Positions 42,835 to 53,609 of a stretch of DNA of 64,000 bases are shown here, in pieces; positions within the stretch are counted from its first letter, which is position 1, and each line of letters opens with the position of its first letter. The notes under the pieces were generated by a model. It was not told the origin of the DNA, did not search any database, and worked only from the letters and a program-made list of their open reading frames with translations. The position numbers and the translations under genes are program-made. The stretch is from Serratia microhaemolytica (GTDB lineage Bacteria > Pseudomonadota > Gammaproteobacteria > Enterobacterales > Enterobacteriaceae), in assembly GCF_004011885.1 (NCBI RefSeq), contig NZ_SBEF01000003.1, positions 62,001 to 126,000 of the forward strand, written 5' to 3'.

Positions 42835-42852
42835 TGTCTCCGCGTTAATGAC

Positions 42853-42882
42853 AAAAAAGGCTTCTAAAGGGAGCCTTTTTTA
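42853..42882 (+). terminator. Intrinsic terminator of hns
   Basis: GGCTTC (42859-42864) and GGAGCC (42870-42875) form a 6-bp stem with a 5-base loop, followed by six T. It is 24 bp past the hns stop. An A-run before the stem makes it partly usable in the other direction. Confidence 0.88.
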
Positions 42883-43380
42883 TTATATCTCAACTACATT
42901 TACCCTCTTGAAAGTCGGATTTTTTACTTCGCTATCAAGAAAAAAGACGTGAATTTTCATCTATCCTTGTTGTAAGCCATCACGGAGTAATTCGAGATGT
43001 GTATTGCTCGTAGTCAGTGTTTTATTTAAGTAAAGGTTAATGGTGATTAATATTTTGTATCTTTTTATTGCTGCATCTAAATAGAGCCGGTAAAAGTTAC
43101 TCAATTACATAGTGGGTAAACGGTATCTAGCTGGCGAGTATGCGAGCAGCAAGTTACTTACAGAAAAAAGCATAACTATTTTGAGGGGTGAGCAGTAATC
43201 AGACAATTGTAATAATGCAGAGCGTTAGTTATCTACTGTGATATCAATCGAAAATATTATTTTATCAACCATTATCGTAATTAGCAGTAGAGCAATGTTA
43301 CTCAACTTGCCCCTGCTAGAGAGGCAAGCTAACTATATTTTGCAACAAATTTTTAGCAAATTGAGTACGCTGTTATACAA
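42883..43380. other. hns-ugd convergent spacer
   Basis: About 500 bp of AT-rich DNA lie between convergent hns and ugd. I see no gene, hairpin or repeat. galU is found in this neighbourhood in relatives (E. coli rssB-galU-hns). No galU-like reading frame remains here or between ugd and rssB. Confidence 0.5.
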
Positions 43381-44724
43381 TTAGATCACCGGTTTGATCG
43401 ATGCTCCACGACCAATACCATAGTAGGTAAAACCGCGTGCGCGCAAACGTTCCGGATCAAACAGATTGCGCCCATCAAAAATCACTGGTTGCAGTAGTAA
43501 CTGTTTTAACAGTGAGAAATCCGGGGCGCGGAAATTTTGCCATTCAGTGCAGATAATCAGTGCATCTGCACCTTGTAACGCTGCCTCTTGGGTTCCCATC
43601 AGCTTCAGATCAGCACGTTGGCCATAGATGCGTTGTGCTTCGCTCATGGCAACAGGATCGTAAGCTTGAATGGTGACACCGGCTTGCCAGAGTGTTTCCA
43701 TCAATACCCGACTGGGGGCTTCACGCATATCGTCAGTATTAGGTTTAAATGCCAACCCCCATAGAGCAAAGGTTTTCCCTTTCACATCATCAGCAAAATG
43801 TTCAAATATCAGTTGGCTGAGTTTGCTTTTCTGCTGGGTGTTGATCTGTTCTACCGCTTGCAGTAGCTGAGGTTGATAACCAACACGTTCAGCTGTTTTG
43901 ATCAGCGCTTGTACATCTTTGGGAAAACAGGAACCACCATAACCACAGCCGGGATAGATAAAATGGTAGCCAATACGTGAATCAGAACCGATCCCTTGGC
44001 GCACTTTTTCTATATCGGCGCCTAGCAATTCAGCAAGATTAGCGATTTCATTCATAAAGCTGATCTTGGTGGCTAACATGCAGTTTGCGGCATATTTAGT
44101 CAATTCAGCGCTGCGGATATCCATCAGGATCATACGATCATGATTGCGGTTGAACGGTTCATACAGTTCACGCAGCGGTTCAATAGCGCGTGGATTATCG
44201 CTACCAATCACTATCCGCTCAGGGCGCATGCAGTCAGTGACGGCAGCCCCTTCTTTCAAAAACTCCGGGTTTGATATCACATCGAATGCGAGCGTTTGGC
44301 CACGTTGCTTTAGTACCTGATTGATAGCATCACGTACTTTATCTGCCGTGCCAACTGGGACTGTTGATTTATCGACCACGATTTTATATTCGTCCATGTA
44401 TTCAGCGATAGTACGTGCCACGGTAACAACATATTTGATATCCGCCGAACCATCTTCATCTGGAGGTGTACCGACAGCAATAAACTGGATCGTGCCGTGC
44501 GATACGCCAAGTTGGGCATCGGTGGTAAAGCGTAAGCGACCCACTTCATGATTACGCTGTACCAGCGGTGCTAGGCCAGGCTCAAAAATTGGGATATTGC
44601 CCGCTTCGAGCTGTTCGACCTTATTCGCATCAACATCAACACAGATGACATCATGCCCTACCTCAGCTAACACTGCGGCTTGTACTAAGCCGACATAACC
44701 AATGCCGAAAACTGTTACTTTCAT
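43381..44724 (-). CDS. ugd: UDP-glucose 6-dehydrogenase
   Basis: Ugd oxidises UDP-glucose to UDP-glucuronate, a precursor for capsule, colanic acid and aminoarabinose-modified lipid A. It is 447 aa, the longer enteric form. Motifs: Rossmann GIGYVGL (7-13), catalytic Cys266 in [12 protein letters not shown], and [11 protein letters not shown]. It is 109 bp below rssB on the same strand. Its substrate needs GalU, which is not in the window. Confidence 0.96.
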   Translation of the reverse strand: MKVTVFGIGYVGLVQAAVLAEVGHDVICVDVDANKVEQLEAGNIPIFEPGLAPLVQRNHEVGRLRFTTDAQLGVSHGTIQFIAVGTPPDEDGSADIKYVVTVARTIAEYMDEYKIVVDKSTVPVGTADKVRDAINQVLKQRGQTLAFDVISNPEFLKEGAAVTDCMRPERIVIGSDNPRAIEPLRELYEPFNRNHDRMILMDIRSAELTKYAANCMLATKISFMNEIANLAELLGADIEKVRQGIGSDSRIGYHFIYPGCGYGGSCFPKDVQALIKTAERVGYQPQLLQAVEQINTQQKSKLSQLIFEHFADDVKGKTFALWGLAFKPNTDDMREAPSRVLMETLWQAGVTIQAYDPVAMSEAQRIYGQRADLKLMGTQEAALQGADALIICTEWQNFRAPDFSLLKQLLLQPVIFDGRNLFDPERLRARGFTYYGIGRGASIKPVI

Positions 44725-44833
44725 TGAAAAGTCCTACAACCTGTATTAAGTGAAAAGGTGTTGTAATGCTATTTGTTAATTAAGGAGGGGGAGGATGATA
44801 ATTTCATCCTCCTAAAAACAATCAGTTAGTCTG

Positions 44834-45847
44834 TTAATTGGAATTTAGCATCAGACGCAATTGCCCGCCATTGCCCCATACTTGACATTGCCATGTTTGG
44901 CAGTGCTGGCTGATTTGGTTGGTATAAGTGGAATCAGTGGTGCCTAAGGGAACACCGCTACTGAGTCGAATTTGGTTACCATCCACATTAAGGTTAGAGT
45001 GTAATCCTGCTGATACCAAGATAAGATTTTGCTGCTCGGCATGATAGTAGCCAACCAGCAACGGGAATTGTCCATTCAGCTTACCTTGTTGCAATAGCTG
45101 GTTGAGCTGTTTTAATAATGTTGTCATTTTGGGTAAACAGTTTTGCTGTTCAAACAGATGTGCCCGCAACAATCCATTAAACAACGCTCTTAATAACAGC
45201 GCAGCCATAACACCATTTTTACCTGCACGTGTAACATCCAAGCAGTAAAAAGCCAGATCTTTATCGGATAAGGCGGCAATGTCGAGTACTAGGCCGGGAT
45301 TTTCGTTGGTTGTTAATTGCCGATAATTAACACGACAACCGGCGATAGTTTGTTGTACTGGTGGTTGTAGTTGTCGCAAGAGCTTGGCTGCCTCAGAAGG
45401 ATTTTCACTGAGTGCATCCCAATCGTCGGCTAACTCAGCCTGATCCATCGCGGGTGAACTGAACATATCGGGGTAGAGGCAGCCCAAAATAGCCTCACGC
45501 AAGCGACTAAAATCAGTCAGCGGTTTCAGTAGCACATCCTGTACTCCCAGACGTAGTACTTTATCAATATCAGCCATTTTATTGGTTGCTGAAACCACTA
45601 ACACGGGTATCTGTATGCCTTGTAAACGTAACTGTTCGATCAGTTCAATGCCAGTCATTTTGGGCATTGAGAGATCACACAGAATCAAATCTGGAGTCAC
45701 GGTCTCGATGGTACGTAGTGCTATTAACCCATTGGCGGCTTCGTTGGTTTTGGCTCCCTGCGATTCGAGATAATTGACCAGCACAGAACGAAAAGCCTGT
45801 TCATCTTCAACGACCAAAATACGCTTGTTTACAAGTGGTAATTCCAT
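44834..45847 (-). CDS. rssB: RssB, sigma-S proteolysis adapter
   Basis: RssB delivers RpoS to ClpXP. The N-terminal receiver domain has phosphorylated Asp58 in LILCDLSMPKMTG, acidic residues VEDEQ and the Lys in LLKP. The C-terminal half is a degenerate PP2C-like phosphatase domain (VLDIAALSDKDLAFYCLDVT). It is 337 aa, as in E. coli. galU, the next gene in E. coli, is replaced by ugd. Confidence 0.95.
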   Translation of the reverse strand: MELPLVNKRILVVEDEQAFRSVLVNYLESQGAKTNEAANGLIALRTIETVTPDLILCDLSMPKMTGIELIEQLRLQGIQIPVLVVSATNKMADIDKVLRLGVQDVLLKPLTDFSRLREAILGCLYPDMFSSPAMDQAELADDWDALSENPSEAAKLLRQLQPPVQQTIAGCRVNYRQLTTNENPGLVLDIAALSDKDLAFYCLDVTRAGKNGVMAALLLRALFNGLLRAHLFEQQNCLPKMTTLLKQLNQLLQQGKLNGQFPLLVGYYHAEQQNLILVSAGLHSNLNVDGNQIRLSSGVPLGTTDSTYTNQISQHCQTWQCQVWGNGGQLRLMLNSN

Positions 45848-46229
45848 CAGCCAAGCTCCTTCCCCTTTGATGTTGTCAATAGTGGCTCAAATGGGTAACT
45901 TGTGCTGGCTGTTGTCACAACCACGAAAAACTCCCCAATGAGCCGGTAGTTATTATTATAAATAACAGGGAATTATCTTCGTTTGTTGGCTGTCGCATCA
46001 AGGCCAGCATAAGCCACAAGATAAAACCCTATGATCAGCATTGACAGGTACCACACCTGCCAAAACAGATAGAAGTAAGCTACGGTAACGTGCGGCTAAG
46101 TGGCCACATAAGAGACTTTACCGTACAATGTCAAAAGATCGGCAATCAACAATCATTCATTCTGTATCAAGCTAAGATGATTCTTGTATAATCACCCTTT
46201 CCCTTATTTCACGACTGTGCCTAAACACT
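45848..46229. other. rssB-lonH divergent junction
   Basis: This is 382 bp without a supported gene, joining loci distant in E. coli. A perfect -10 TATAAT at 46187-46192 (+) is 38 bp before lonH, with no good -35. It probably serves lonH. No repeats or mobile-element ends were found. Confidence 0.5.
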
Positions 46230-47978
46230 TTGACCAGTAACCGACTTGAATGGCAATCACTGTTGCCTGCCACCGAGCCTTACCAGGCTATTTTTGACTC
46301 TGCTGCGCAGCTAGCACCAGCGGATTTTTCTGCTATCCAGCCACGCTTGGACAACGCGCTAAGGTTATTTCTCCATTCGGCATCGCAAACCCGCTTCATG
46401 TTGCTAATGGCCGAAGAAAACAGAGAATCCCTTGCGTTGATTGCTGATGTTGTTCAACCGTTACACCGACCGCTTGCCGGCAAGAGTTACGATTATGTCA
46501 TTAAAGATCACAGCATCACGCTACAAACGGCAACCAATGGTAATGAACCTTTTGCGGCGACCGGCAGTTGCATCTTCCGTGAATGGGTTGAGTCTGAACA
46601 ACTGTTCGGTTGTCTCAGAAACTATAACAATAGAATTATCTTGCAACCTGGCCTAGTACATCAGGCCAACGGCGGTGTGTTGATCCTATCAGTGCGTTGC
46701 TTATTAGCACAACCAATAATGTGGTTGCGTTTAAAACAGATGATAACCCAAGGCCAATTTGATTGGCTGGCGCCGAATGAAGAGCACCCACTTTGCCTTA
46801 GCGTTCCGTCAATGCCGCTTGATCTGAGACTGATTGTTGTCGGTGATCGTCACGGTTTGGCTGATTTGTATGATATTGAACCTGAACTGGCGGGACAAGC
46901 ACTGTATGGTGAATTTGAAGATCAGTTGGCAATCGAGCAGCCCGAGGATATGTCACTTTGGTGTAGCTATGTTAATGCGATCATCGCACGACGAAAGTTG
47001 CCATTGCTGGCTGTAGATGCCTGGCCTCGCTTGGTGATTGAGGCGGTACGCTATTCAGGAGATCAGTACAGTTTACCGCTTTCACCACTTTGGTTAGGCC
47101 AACAGCTTGCTGAAGCCAGTTTATACTCATCCAATGGCATGATGAGTGCCGAAACGCTAAATACGGCATTCGAGACGCGCCAATGGCGTGAGAGTTATTT
47201 GGCTGAACGGATGCAGAGTGAAATTGAGCATGGGCAACTATTGATTGAGACTGAAGGGGATGTTGTCGGTCAGATCAATGGGTTATCGGTACTTGAGTAT
47301 CCTGGTCATCCGCGTGGTATTGGTGAGCCTTCTCGTATTAGCTGTGTTGTTCATCTGGGTGACGGGGAAATCACCGACGTTGAACGCAAGGTTGAGCTGG
47401 GTGGTAGTCTCCATGCTAAGGGGATGATGATCATGGAAGCTTTTCTGGTTGCTGAATTGGCGCTGGAACAACAGTTGCCTTTTTCTGCTTCAATGGTATT
47501 TGAACAATCGTATGGTGAGGTGGATGGTGATAGCGCCTCTCTAGCGGAACTCTGTGCACTCATCAGTGCATTGTCGCAACAACCGATCACTCAGCAGATC
47601 GCAGTCACTGGCTCAGTAGATCAATTTGGTCGAGTGCAATCGATCGGCGGAGTGAATGAGAAAATTGAAGGTTTCTTTGACGTTTGCTTGCGTCGCGGTT
47701 TGACCGGTAAACAAGGGGTTATCCTGCCGTTGACGAATGTCCGTCATCTCTGTCTGCGCGCTGATCTGGTTGCAGCTGTGCGAGAAGGGCTGTTCCATCT
47801 GTGGGCAGTGGATAGCGTGGAACAAGCGTTACCACTATTAACCGGCTATCCCTATAGTGATGAACAACAGCCCAATTTGCTGTTGGCTATTCAAGAGCGC
47901 ATTGCACAAGTGAATTCACAAGAGCGCCGTCAGTGGCCTTGGCCACTGCGTTGGCTCAACCGGTTTACACATAATTGA
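46230..47978 (+). CDS. lonH: LonH (YcbZ), Lon-like protease
   Basis: This is a 582-aa Lon-family protein. The C-terminal serine protease domain has Ser435 in VDGDSAS and Lys478 in GGVNEKIEG, the Ser-Lys dyad. The N-terminal region lacks a normal Walker A and is the diverged ATPase-like domain typical of YcbZ. The function in E. coli is poorly defined. The start is TTG at 46230, giving MTSNRLEWQSLLPATEPYQ as in the family. There is no obvious ribosome-binding site. It precedes fabA, the usual neighbour. Confidence 0.94.
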   Translation: MTSNRLEWQSLLPATEPYQAIFDSAAQLAPADFSAIQPRLDNALRLFLHSASQTRFMLLMAEENRESLALIADVVQPLHRPLAGKSYDYVIKDHSITLQTATNGNEPFAATGSCIFREWVESEQLFGCLRNYNNRIILQPGLVHQANGGVLILSVRCLLAQPIMWLRLKQMITQGQFDWLAPNEEHPLCLSVPSMPLDLRLIVVGDRHGLADLYDIEPELAGQALYGEFEDQLAIEQPEDMSLWCSYVNAIIARRKLPLLAVDAWPRLVIEAVRYSGDQYSLPLSPLWLGQQLAEASLYSSNGMMSAETLNTAFETRQWRESYLAERMQSEIEHGQLLIETEGDVVGQINGLSVLEYPGHPRGIGEPSRISCVVHLGDGEITDVERKVELGGSLHAKGMMIMEAFLVAELALEQQLPFSASMVFEQSYGEVDGDSASLAELCALISALSQQPITQQIAVTGSVDQFGRVQSIGGVNEKIEGFFDVCLRRGLTGKQGVILPLTNVRHLCLRADLVAAVREGLFHLWAVDSVEQALPLLTGYPYSDEQQPNLLLAIQERIAQVNSQERRQWPWPLRWLNRFTHN

Positions 47979-48052
47979 ATTGGACTTACTCAGCTTACAT
48001 CTGTAAGCTCATCCGTCTCCCTTGATCATTACAAATAAGGCTTACTAAGAAT

Positions 48053-48571
48053 ATGGTAGATAAACGCAACTCCTATACGAAAGAAGACCTCGAAGCATCT
48101 GGACGTAGTGAACTGTTTGGCGCTGGTGGGCCGCCATTACCAGCAGGGAACATGTTAATGATGGATCGTGTGGTTAAGATCAGTGACGTGGGCGGTAGTT
48201 ACGATAAAGGTTACATTGAAGCAGAATTGGATATTCATCCTGATCTGTGGTTCTTTGGTTGCCATTTTATTGGTGATCCGGTGATGCCAGGGTGTTTAGG
48301 TTTGGATGCGATGTGGCAGTTGGTCGGTTTCTACCTCGGTTGGCTTGGTGGTGAAGGTAAAGGGCGTGCGCTTGGTGTCGGCGAGGTGAAGTTTTCCGGT
48401 CAGATATTACCAACAGCGAAGAAAGTGGTTTACCGTATCAATTTCAAGCGTGTGATCACGCGTAAGTTGATCATGGGTGTGGCTGATGGTGAAGTATTGG
48501 TGGATGGTAAACTGATTTATACCGCAACGGATCTGAAGGTAGGGTTGTTTAAGGATGCAGCATCATTCTGA
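48053..48571 (+). CDS. fabA: FabA, 3-hydroxydecanoyl-ACP dehydratase/isomerase
   Basis: FabA introduces the cis double bond at C10 in fatty acid synthesis, the branch to unsaturated lipids. The active-site His71 is in [14 protein letters not shown] and Asp85 in LGLDAMW. It is 172 aa, as in E. coli. In E. coli it is activated by FadR. I did not identify the operator. It is convergent with rmf. Confidence 0.97.
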   Translation: MVDKRNSYTKEDLEASGRSELFGAGGPPLPAGNMLMMDRVVKISDVGGSYDKGYIEAELDIHPDLWFFGCHFIGDPVMPGCLGLDAMWQLVGFYLGWLGGEGKGRALGVGEVKFSGQILPTAKKVVYRINFKRVITRKLIMGVADGEVLVDGKLIYTATDLKVGLFKDAASF

Positions 48572-48703
48572 TCGCATGGTATCTGGACAGCACTGTCATG
48601 GTGTGTGAGTTGCCAGCAGTCATGCTATTTGAAGTACGACAACGGTGGTTTATCGGCATGGATAAGGCGCGGTGAGAAGAGATGGGACTATCTTGGGCAG
48701 CAG

Positions 48704-48731
48704 TGAAGCCGTCAATCAGTTGACGGCTTCA
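48704..48731. terminator. 12-bp perfect stem-loop between fabA and rmf
   Basis: TGAAGCCGTCAA and TTGACGGCTTCA pair perfectly around the tetraloop TCAG. It lies between the convergent fabA and rmf genes, 47 bp past the rmf stop. No T-run follows on either strand, so it may protect mRNA ends or act as a Rho-aided bidirectional stop. Confidence 0.6.
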
Positions 48732-48777
48732 GTTGATGCGGAATTTTACAAGACGTTGCGTCGCTGTAATCGGGCGC

Positions 48778-48945
48778 TTAGGTCGTTACCCCTCTCTCTT
48801 CTTTCGCCTGTCGCCAGCCTCCCAACCAGTTAGCTCGAGCATCTAACGATTGATAAGGACAATATTCCTTTGATCTCCCTGCAATACCTGCTTGATACCC
48901 CCTTGATTGAGCACGTTCCAAACGATCTCTTTTCTGTCTTTTCAT
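48778..48945 (-). CDS. rmf: RMF, ribosome modulation factor
   Basis: This 55-aa basic protein was read by hand from the minus strand. It begins MKRQKRDRLERAQSRGYQAG, then has GIAGRSKE, CPYQ and NWLGGWRQAKEERG, matching E. coli RMF (also 55 aa) along the whole length. RMF converts 70S ribosomes to inactive 90S/100S dimers in stationary phase, with HPF (36464). TGAGGC directly precedes the ATG at 48945. In E. coli rmf lies next to fabA and follows pqiABC, which is missing here. Confidence 0.95.
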   Translation of the reverse strand: MKRQKRDRLERAQSRGYQAGIAGRSKEYCPYQSLDARANWLGGWRQAKEERGVTT

Positions 48946-49340
48946 GCCTCATTTCCCTCATTATTGTTTTGCTGGAAAGAAAACAGTGGCGGTCGGATCT
49001 GAACCAAAAACTTGGCATCGACTACGTCAGCGCCACCTTTAACCAATAGCTCGAAATGGCGTTAATAGCAATCAGCAATCCTGTTCTGGATATCATATTT
49101 GTGATCTCTACCGACAAAAATACATTTAGAGACAAATCAAGCGCGACAGCTATAAAAGAGAGAAAACAATAGGATAACTGGATTGTCTCAGCATGGCTGT
49201 GAACTGGACGCTTCGGTTGTAGAGCTACGGATTGCCGAGACCTACCGTGTGAACCTCCCCGGTAACGGGGAGGGGGGCGAGAGTGCCGATAGCGTGGAAG
49301 CAGAATGGATTAACACCAGACAGCTTGACCCGTTAAGAAC
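48946..49340. other. rmf-uup spacer with GC-rich structured stretch
   Basis: This 395-bp region lies where pqiABC stands in E. coli. It must hold the rmf promoter. The half nearer uup (about 49175-49330) is richer in G and C and includes CCTCCCC/GGGGAGG (49254-49260 and 49267-49273) around GGTAAC. It could be the uup 3' end or a remnant of a structured RNA. No gene is supported. Confidence 0.45.
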
Positions 49341-51266
49341 TCAGCTTGTGCTATTTTTCAGCGTCTCAAGCTCTTCCCAACGAGTCAATGCTGTTTCAAA
49401 AGCCTGCTCAGTACTGGCTAATTCGGTGAGGATCTGTTGTGTTTCATGGTGTGGACGGCTGAAGAAACTGCTATCACTGACCTGCTGCTGTAAACGCGCA
49501 ATCTCAGCTTCAAGCTGTTCAAGCTGCTCAGGTAACTGCTCTAGCTCACGTTGTAGCCGATAACTCAACTTGTTTACTTTTTTATCAGCCGTTTCAGCCT
49601 TTTTCACCCGTTCCTCTTTTTTCTCTGCCACGGGTTTCGAGGTGGTGTTTGCCTGTCGTAGCGGTTTTGCTGTTGCGCGCTGTTGGTGGGCATCGGTGTA
49701 ACCACCGATATAGCTATTGATCACCCCTTCACCTTCAAAGATCCAGCATTCGGTGACTGAGTTATCAACAAATTGTCGATCATGGCTAACCAAGAGTACG
49801 GTGCCTTGATAAGCCTCAATCAGCTCTTCCAGTAACTCGAGGGTTTCAACATCCAAATCATTAGTGGGTTCATCGAGGATCAGTAGATTACTGGGTTTGA
49901 GGAACAGTTTTGCTAACAGTAGCCGGTTACGTTCTCCGCCTGACAGTGCTTTAACCGGAGTCATCGCCCGTTTTGGGTGAAAGAGAAAATCTTGCAGATA
50001 GCCGAGAACATGGCGAGAACGGCCATTCACCACCACTTCCTGTTTCCCCGCAGCGAGGTTGTCCATCACCGTCCGTTCTGGATCGAGTTCAGCACGATGC
50101 TGATCGAAATAGGCAACCTCAAGTTTGGTGCCGCAGTGAACACGCCCGCTACTCGCTTCTAGTTCACCAAGCATCAGTTTCAGTAGTGTGGTTTTGCCAC
50201 AGCCATTCGGTCCGATTAACGCAATTTTGTCACCTCGCTGGACTTGAGCACTAAAATTGCGCACCAGTAGCTTGTCATTGATCTGGTAATTTAGCGCTTC
50301 CATTTCAAAGACAATTTTGCCGGAACGGCTGGCCTCTTCAACCTGCATTTTGGCACTGCCACTCACTTCACGCCGCTGCTGGCGCTCCATGCGCAGTGCC
50401 TTCAGAGCGCGGACACGTCCTTCATTACGGGTACGGCGTGCTTTGATCCCTTGGCGGATCCAGACCTCTTCTTGTGCCAGCTTACGGTCAAATTCGGCAT
50501 TCTGTAGCTCTTCGACCCGCAATGCTTCTTCTTTACCTTTCAAGTAGAGATCATAATTTCCAGGCCATGAAACCAGTTTGCCACGATCAAGATCGACAAT
50601 ACGTGTCGCCATGTTGCGGATGAAAGAACGATCATGAGAGATGAAAACAATACTGCCCTGAAAGGTCTGTAGAAAAGTTTCCAGCCAATCGATGGTTTCA
50701 ATATCTAGGTGGTTGGTCGGTTCATCAAGCAGTAGCACGCGTGGAGCACTCACCAGCGCACGCCCTAATGCCGCTTTGCGTAGCCAGCCACCGGAGAGTG
50801 ATGAGAGCGCGGCATCGCCATCAAGCCCCAGTTGTAGCAATACGTCATTGATGCGCTGATCGAGTTGCCACAATCCCTGATGATCAAGGATCGCCATAAT
50901 TTCTGCCAGACGCGCCAAACTCTTTTCATCTGGCTGCTGTGCCAGTTGATGAGAAAGGCTGTGATAGCTTTTTAACAACTCGGCTTGTTCGGCAACGCCC
51001 TCTGCAACAAAATCGAATACTGAGCCGCCAATATTACGTGGTGGATCTTGCTGTAGACGGGAAACAATCAGATCTTGTTCATAAATCAAACGTCCATCAT
51101 CAAGCGGGATCTCCTTTGCCAGTATTTTCAGCAAGGTTGATTTGCCTGCACCATTGCGCCCAACCAGACAGACACGTTCATTTTCTTCAATGTGCAGTTC
51201 GCTGTTATCTAATAACGGTGCATCGCTAAATGACAGCCATGCGCCAGAGATGCTGATCAATGACAT
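49341..51266 (-). CDS. uup: Uup, ABC-F ATPase
   Basis: Uup is a soluble ABC-F protein with two ATPase domains. It acts on ribosomes and affects precise transposon excision. The first Walker A is GRNGAGKST (36-44), the first signature LSGGWLRKAALGR and Walker B LLLDEPTNHLD. The second domain has GPNGCGKTT and LSGGERNRLLLAK. The C-terminal coiled-coil domain is rich in Gln, Glu and Leu. It is 641 aa from the ATG at 51266. It is 5 bases after rlmL. Confidence 0.96.
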   Translation of the reverse strand: MSLISISGAWLSFSDAPLLDNSELHIEENERVCLVGRNGAGKSTLLKILAKEIPLDDGRLIYEQDLIVSRLQQDPPRNIGGSVFDFVAEGVAEQAELLKSYHSLSHQLAQQPDEKSLARLAEIMAILDHQGLWQLDQRINDVLLQLGLDGDAALSSLSGGWLRKAALGRALVSAPRVLLLDEPTNHLDIETIDWLETFLQTFQGSIVFISHDRSFIRNMATRIVDLDRGKLVSWPGNYDLYLKGKEEALRVEELQNAEFDRKLAQEEVWIRQGIKARRTRNEGRVRALKALRMERQQRREVSGSAKMQVEEASRSGKIVFEMEALNYQINDKLLVRNFSAQVQRGDKIALIGPNGCGKTTLLKLMLGELEASSGRVHCGTKLEVAYFDQHRAELDPERTVMDNLAAGKQEVVVNGRSRHVLGYLQDFLFHPKRAMTPVKALSGGERNRLLLAKLFLKPSNLLILDEPTNDLDVETLELLEELIEAYQGTVLLVSHDRQFVDNSVTECWIFEGEGVINSYIGGYTDAHQQRATAKPLRQANTTSKPVAEKKEERVKKAETADKKVNKLSYRLQRELEQLPEQLEQLEAEIARLQQQVSDSSFFSRPHHETQQILTELASTEQAFETALTRWEELETLKNSTS

Positions 51267-51271
51267 AGTGA

Positions 51272-53392
51272 TTATTTTCCCTCGCTGAGGTGGGTCACTA
51301 ACCAACAGTTGTGGATCTGTCGGTTACGTGCAAAGTCCAGAGATTGTGTCTGTGCGGTGATCTCTCTTGCTGCCAACCCGAGAGCCTGTATGCCCGGTTG
51401 GTCGATTTGGAACCCGCGCTTGTTATTAGAAAACATAATAGTGCCGTGAGGACGCAATAGCCGTTTTAGTGCTTTCATCAACATTAAATGATCACGTTGT
51501 ACATCAAACGTGGTTGTCATGCGTTTTGAGTTAGAGAAGGTTGGTGGATCGATAAAAATCAGATCAAACTGCTCATCAGCCATCGCTAACCAAGATAAGC
51601 AGTCTGCCTGGATCAGTCGGTGTGCTCTACCGGTAAGTCCGTTCACACGCAAATTTTTCTCTGCCCACTCAAGGTAGGTACGTGACATATCGACGGTGGT
51701 GGTAGAGCGGGCCCCCCCCAGTCCGGCATGAACGGTTGCGGTGCCAGTGTAGGCAAATAAGTTAAGGAAATCTTTGCCATGACTCATTTCACCTAGCATA
51801 CGGCGTGCAATACGGTGATCGAGGAACAGACCGGTATCGAGATAGTCGGTCAGGTTGACCCACAATTTGGCATTGAACTCCTCAACCAGTAAAAATTCTC
51901 CTTTTTGCGCTAATTTTTCATACTGGCTACTGCCTTTTTGCCGCTCACGAGTTTTGAGCACTAATTGGTTAGCCGGTATAGCCAATACGCTCAAGGTCGT
52001 GTTGATGATATCAAACAGTCGCTGACGTGCTTTCTGGGCATCAATGGTTTTGGGTGCAGCATACTCCTGCACCACAACTTTACTTCCATAACGATCAACC
52101 GCGACATTGTAGTCAGGTAAATCAGCATCGTAGATTCGATAACATTCGATGCCCTGTTGTTTTGCCCATTTTTCTATTTTTTTCAGATTTTTGCGTAAAC
52201 GATTGGCAAAATCTTCTGCGATGCCGCTCTGTGTCGTGTTCTGCTCTCCAGCAGCCAACTGATAATTTTTTTGTACACACTCCAGTGGGCCATTTTTGGC
52301 TTTAAACTGGCGCTCAGCACGCAACTGCAAGCAGCTCAGTAATTCGGGCGAGGCACTAAACAGCGATAACTGCCAGCCACCAAAGGCACTTTTCATGATG
52401 CGGCCGAGGATGTTGTGCAATGCAACCAGTGCCGGTTCACTCTCCAGGCGTTCGCCATAAGGCGGGTTGCTGATGACGGTGCCAACTGGCCCTTGAGGGA
52501 GCGGGTTAGTCAGTTTACTGACATCACTGACGGTGAAGTCGATCAGCTCAGCAACACCAGCGCGGCGCGCATTGGCGCGGGCGATGTCGATCACTCTTCG
52601 ATCGCTGTCGGATCCAAAAAAGCGTGAGTGGGTTTGCTGTACACCCTGTCGAGCGCGCAATTGTGCTTCAGCGAGTGTTTGTTGCCATAAAGCGGCATCG
52701 TGACCATTCCAGGCGGTGAAACCCCAATGTTGTCGATGTAGACCGGGTGCACAGTCAGCCGCCATCATCGCCGCTTCAATCAATAAAGTGCCTGAACCAC
52801 ACATCGGATCTAGCAGAGGTGTTCCTGGTTGCCAGCCAGAACGTAGCACAATCGCTGCGGCGAGATTCTCTTTTAGTGGTGCCTGCCCGGTTTGTTCACG
52901 ATAACCACGCTGATGTAACCCTTCACCGCTCAGATCAAGTGCGACACTGGCGATATCACGTTGTAAAAACAGATTCACACGAATATCCGGTTGCTGCTTT
53001 GCTACTGAAGGGCGTTGATCCAGTTTGCGGCTAAAACTGTCAACAATCGCATCTTTCACCCTTAATGCACCATATTGACTGTTGCGGATCTCTTGATTAA
53101 CACCGCTAAAATGGACGGCAAATGTTTTGTCGACTCCGAACAGTGCAGGCCAGTCGATCGCTTGCACCCCCAGGTAGAGATCAAGATCGCTATGTACCCG
53201 GAACTCATTCAACGGCAATAGGATGCGCGAAGCTAACCGGCTCCATAATAAGCACTGGTAAAGCTGATGCTGATTGGCATCAAAATGTACGCCTCCCTGT
53301 ACCACTTTGCAGGCTGAAACACCTAGCCGCTCCAGCTCACTTTTTAACAGTTCTTCCAGTCCGCGCGCCGTGCTGGCAAATAGAGTCTTCAT
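51272..53392 (-). CDS. rlmL: RlmKL, bifunctional 23S rRNA methyltransferase
   Basis: The fused enzyme makes m2G2445 (RlmL, N-terminal half) and m7G2069 (RlmK, C-terminal half) in 23S rRNA. The N-terminal THUMP domain is followed by a methyltransferase with [16 protein letters not shown] and catalytic SNPPYGERL. The second methyltransferase has [19 protein letters not shown] and [12 protein letters not shown]. It is 706 aa from the ATG at 53392 (E. coli 702). ycbX, which separates it from zapC in E. coli, is absent. Confidence 0.96.
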   Translation of the reverse strand: MKTLFASTARGLEELLKSELERLGVSACKVVQGGVHFDANQHQLYQCLLWSRLASRILLPLNEFRVHSDLDLYLGVQAIDWPALFGVDKTFAVHFSGVNQEIRNSQYGALRVKDAIVDSFSRKLDQRPSVAKQQPDIRVNLFLQRDIASVALDLSGEGLHQRGYREQTGQAPLKENLAAAIVLRSGWQPGTPLLDPMCGSGTLLIEAAMMAADCAPGLHRQHWGFTAWNGHDAALWQQTLAEAQLRARQGVQQTHSRFFGSDSDRRVIDIARANARRAGVAELIDFTVSDVSKLTNPLPQGPVGTVISNPPYGERLESEPALVALHNILGRIMKSAFGGWQLSLFSASPELLSCLQLRAERQFKAKNGPLECVQKNYQLAAGEQNTTQSGIAEDFANRLRKNLKKIEKWAKQQGIECYRIYDADLPDYNVAVDRYGSKVVVQEYAAPKTIDAQKARQRLFDIINTTLSVLAIPANQLVLKTRERQKGSSQYEKLAQKGEFLLVEEFNAKLWVNLTDYLDTGLFLDHRIARRMLGEMSHGKDFLNLFAYTGTATVHAGLGGARSTTTVDMSRTYLEWAEKNLRVNGLTGRAHRLIQADCLSWLAMADEQFDLIFIDPPTFSNSKRMTTTFDVQRDHLMLMKALKRLLRPHGTIMFSNNKRGFQIDQPGIQALGLAAREITAQTQSLDFARNRQIHNCWLVTHLSEGK

Positions 53393-53609
53393 AGGGGGAT
53401 CGCCAAAAATAAAATTGTGGCGCATTATAGCGGATCGCCGTCGGTTGTCATAAGTTCACGTGTGGTTGGCTAAGGAATGGAAGTCGTGGCTAACTGGATC
53501 TGGGCATTTTCCTCTGCGCCTGACTGCCACTCATGGTGCCGGCGAGCGGTGCCATGAGTGATCAATCAACACCCGATCAATGTGTGAATGGTGGCAAACA
53601 GAGCTGCAT

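Noticed and set aside
49175-49330. Group II intron or retron RNA fragment
   Set aside because: The GC-rich hairpin is suggestive, but I found no domain V-like motif or reverse transcriptase; kept only as an open question.
49183-49563. Plus-strand frame overlapping the uup end
   Set aside because: Most of it is antisense to the well-supported uup C-terminus; Ser/Cys-rich shadow translation.
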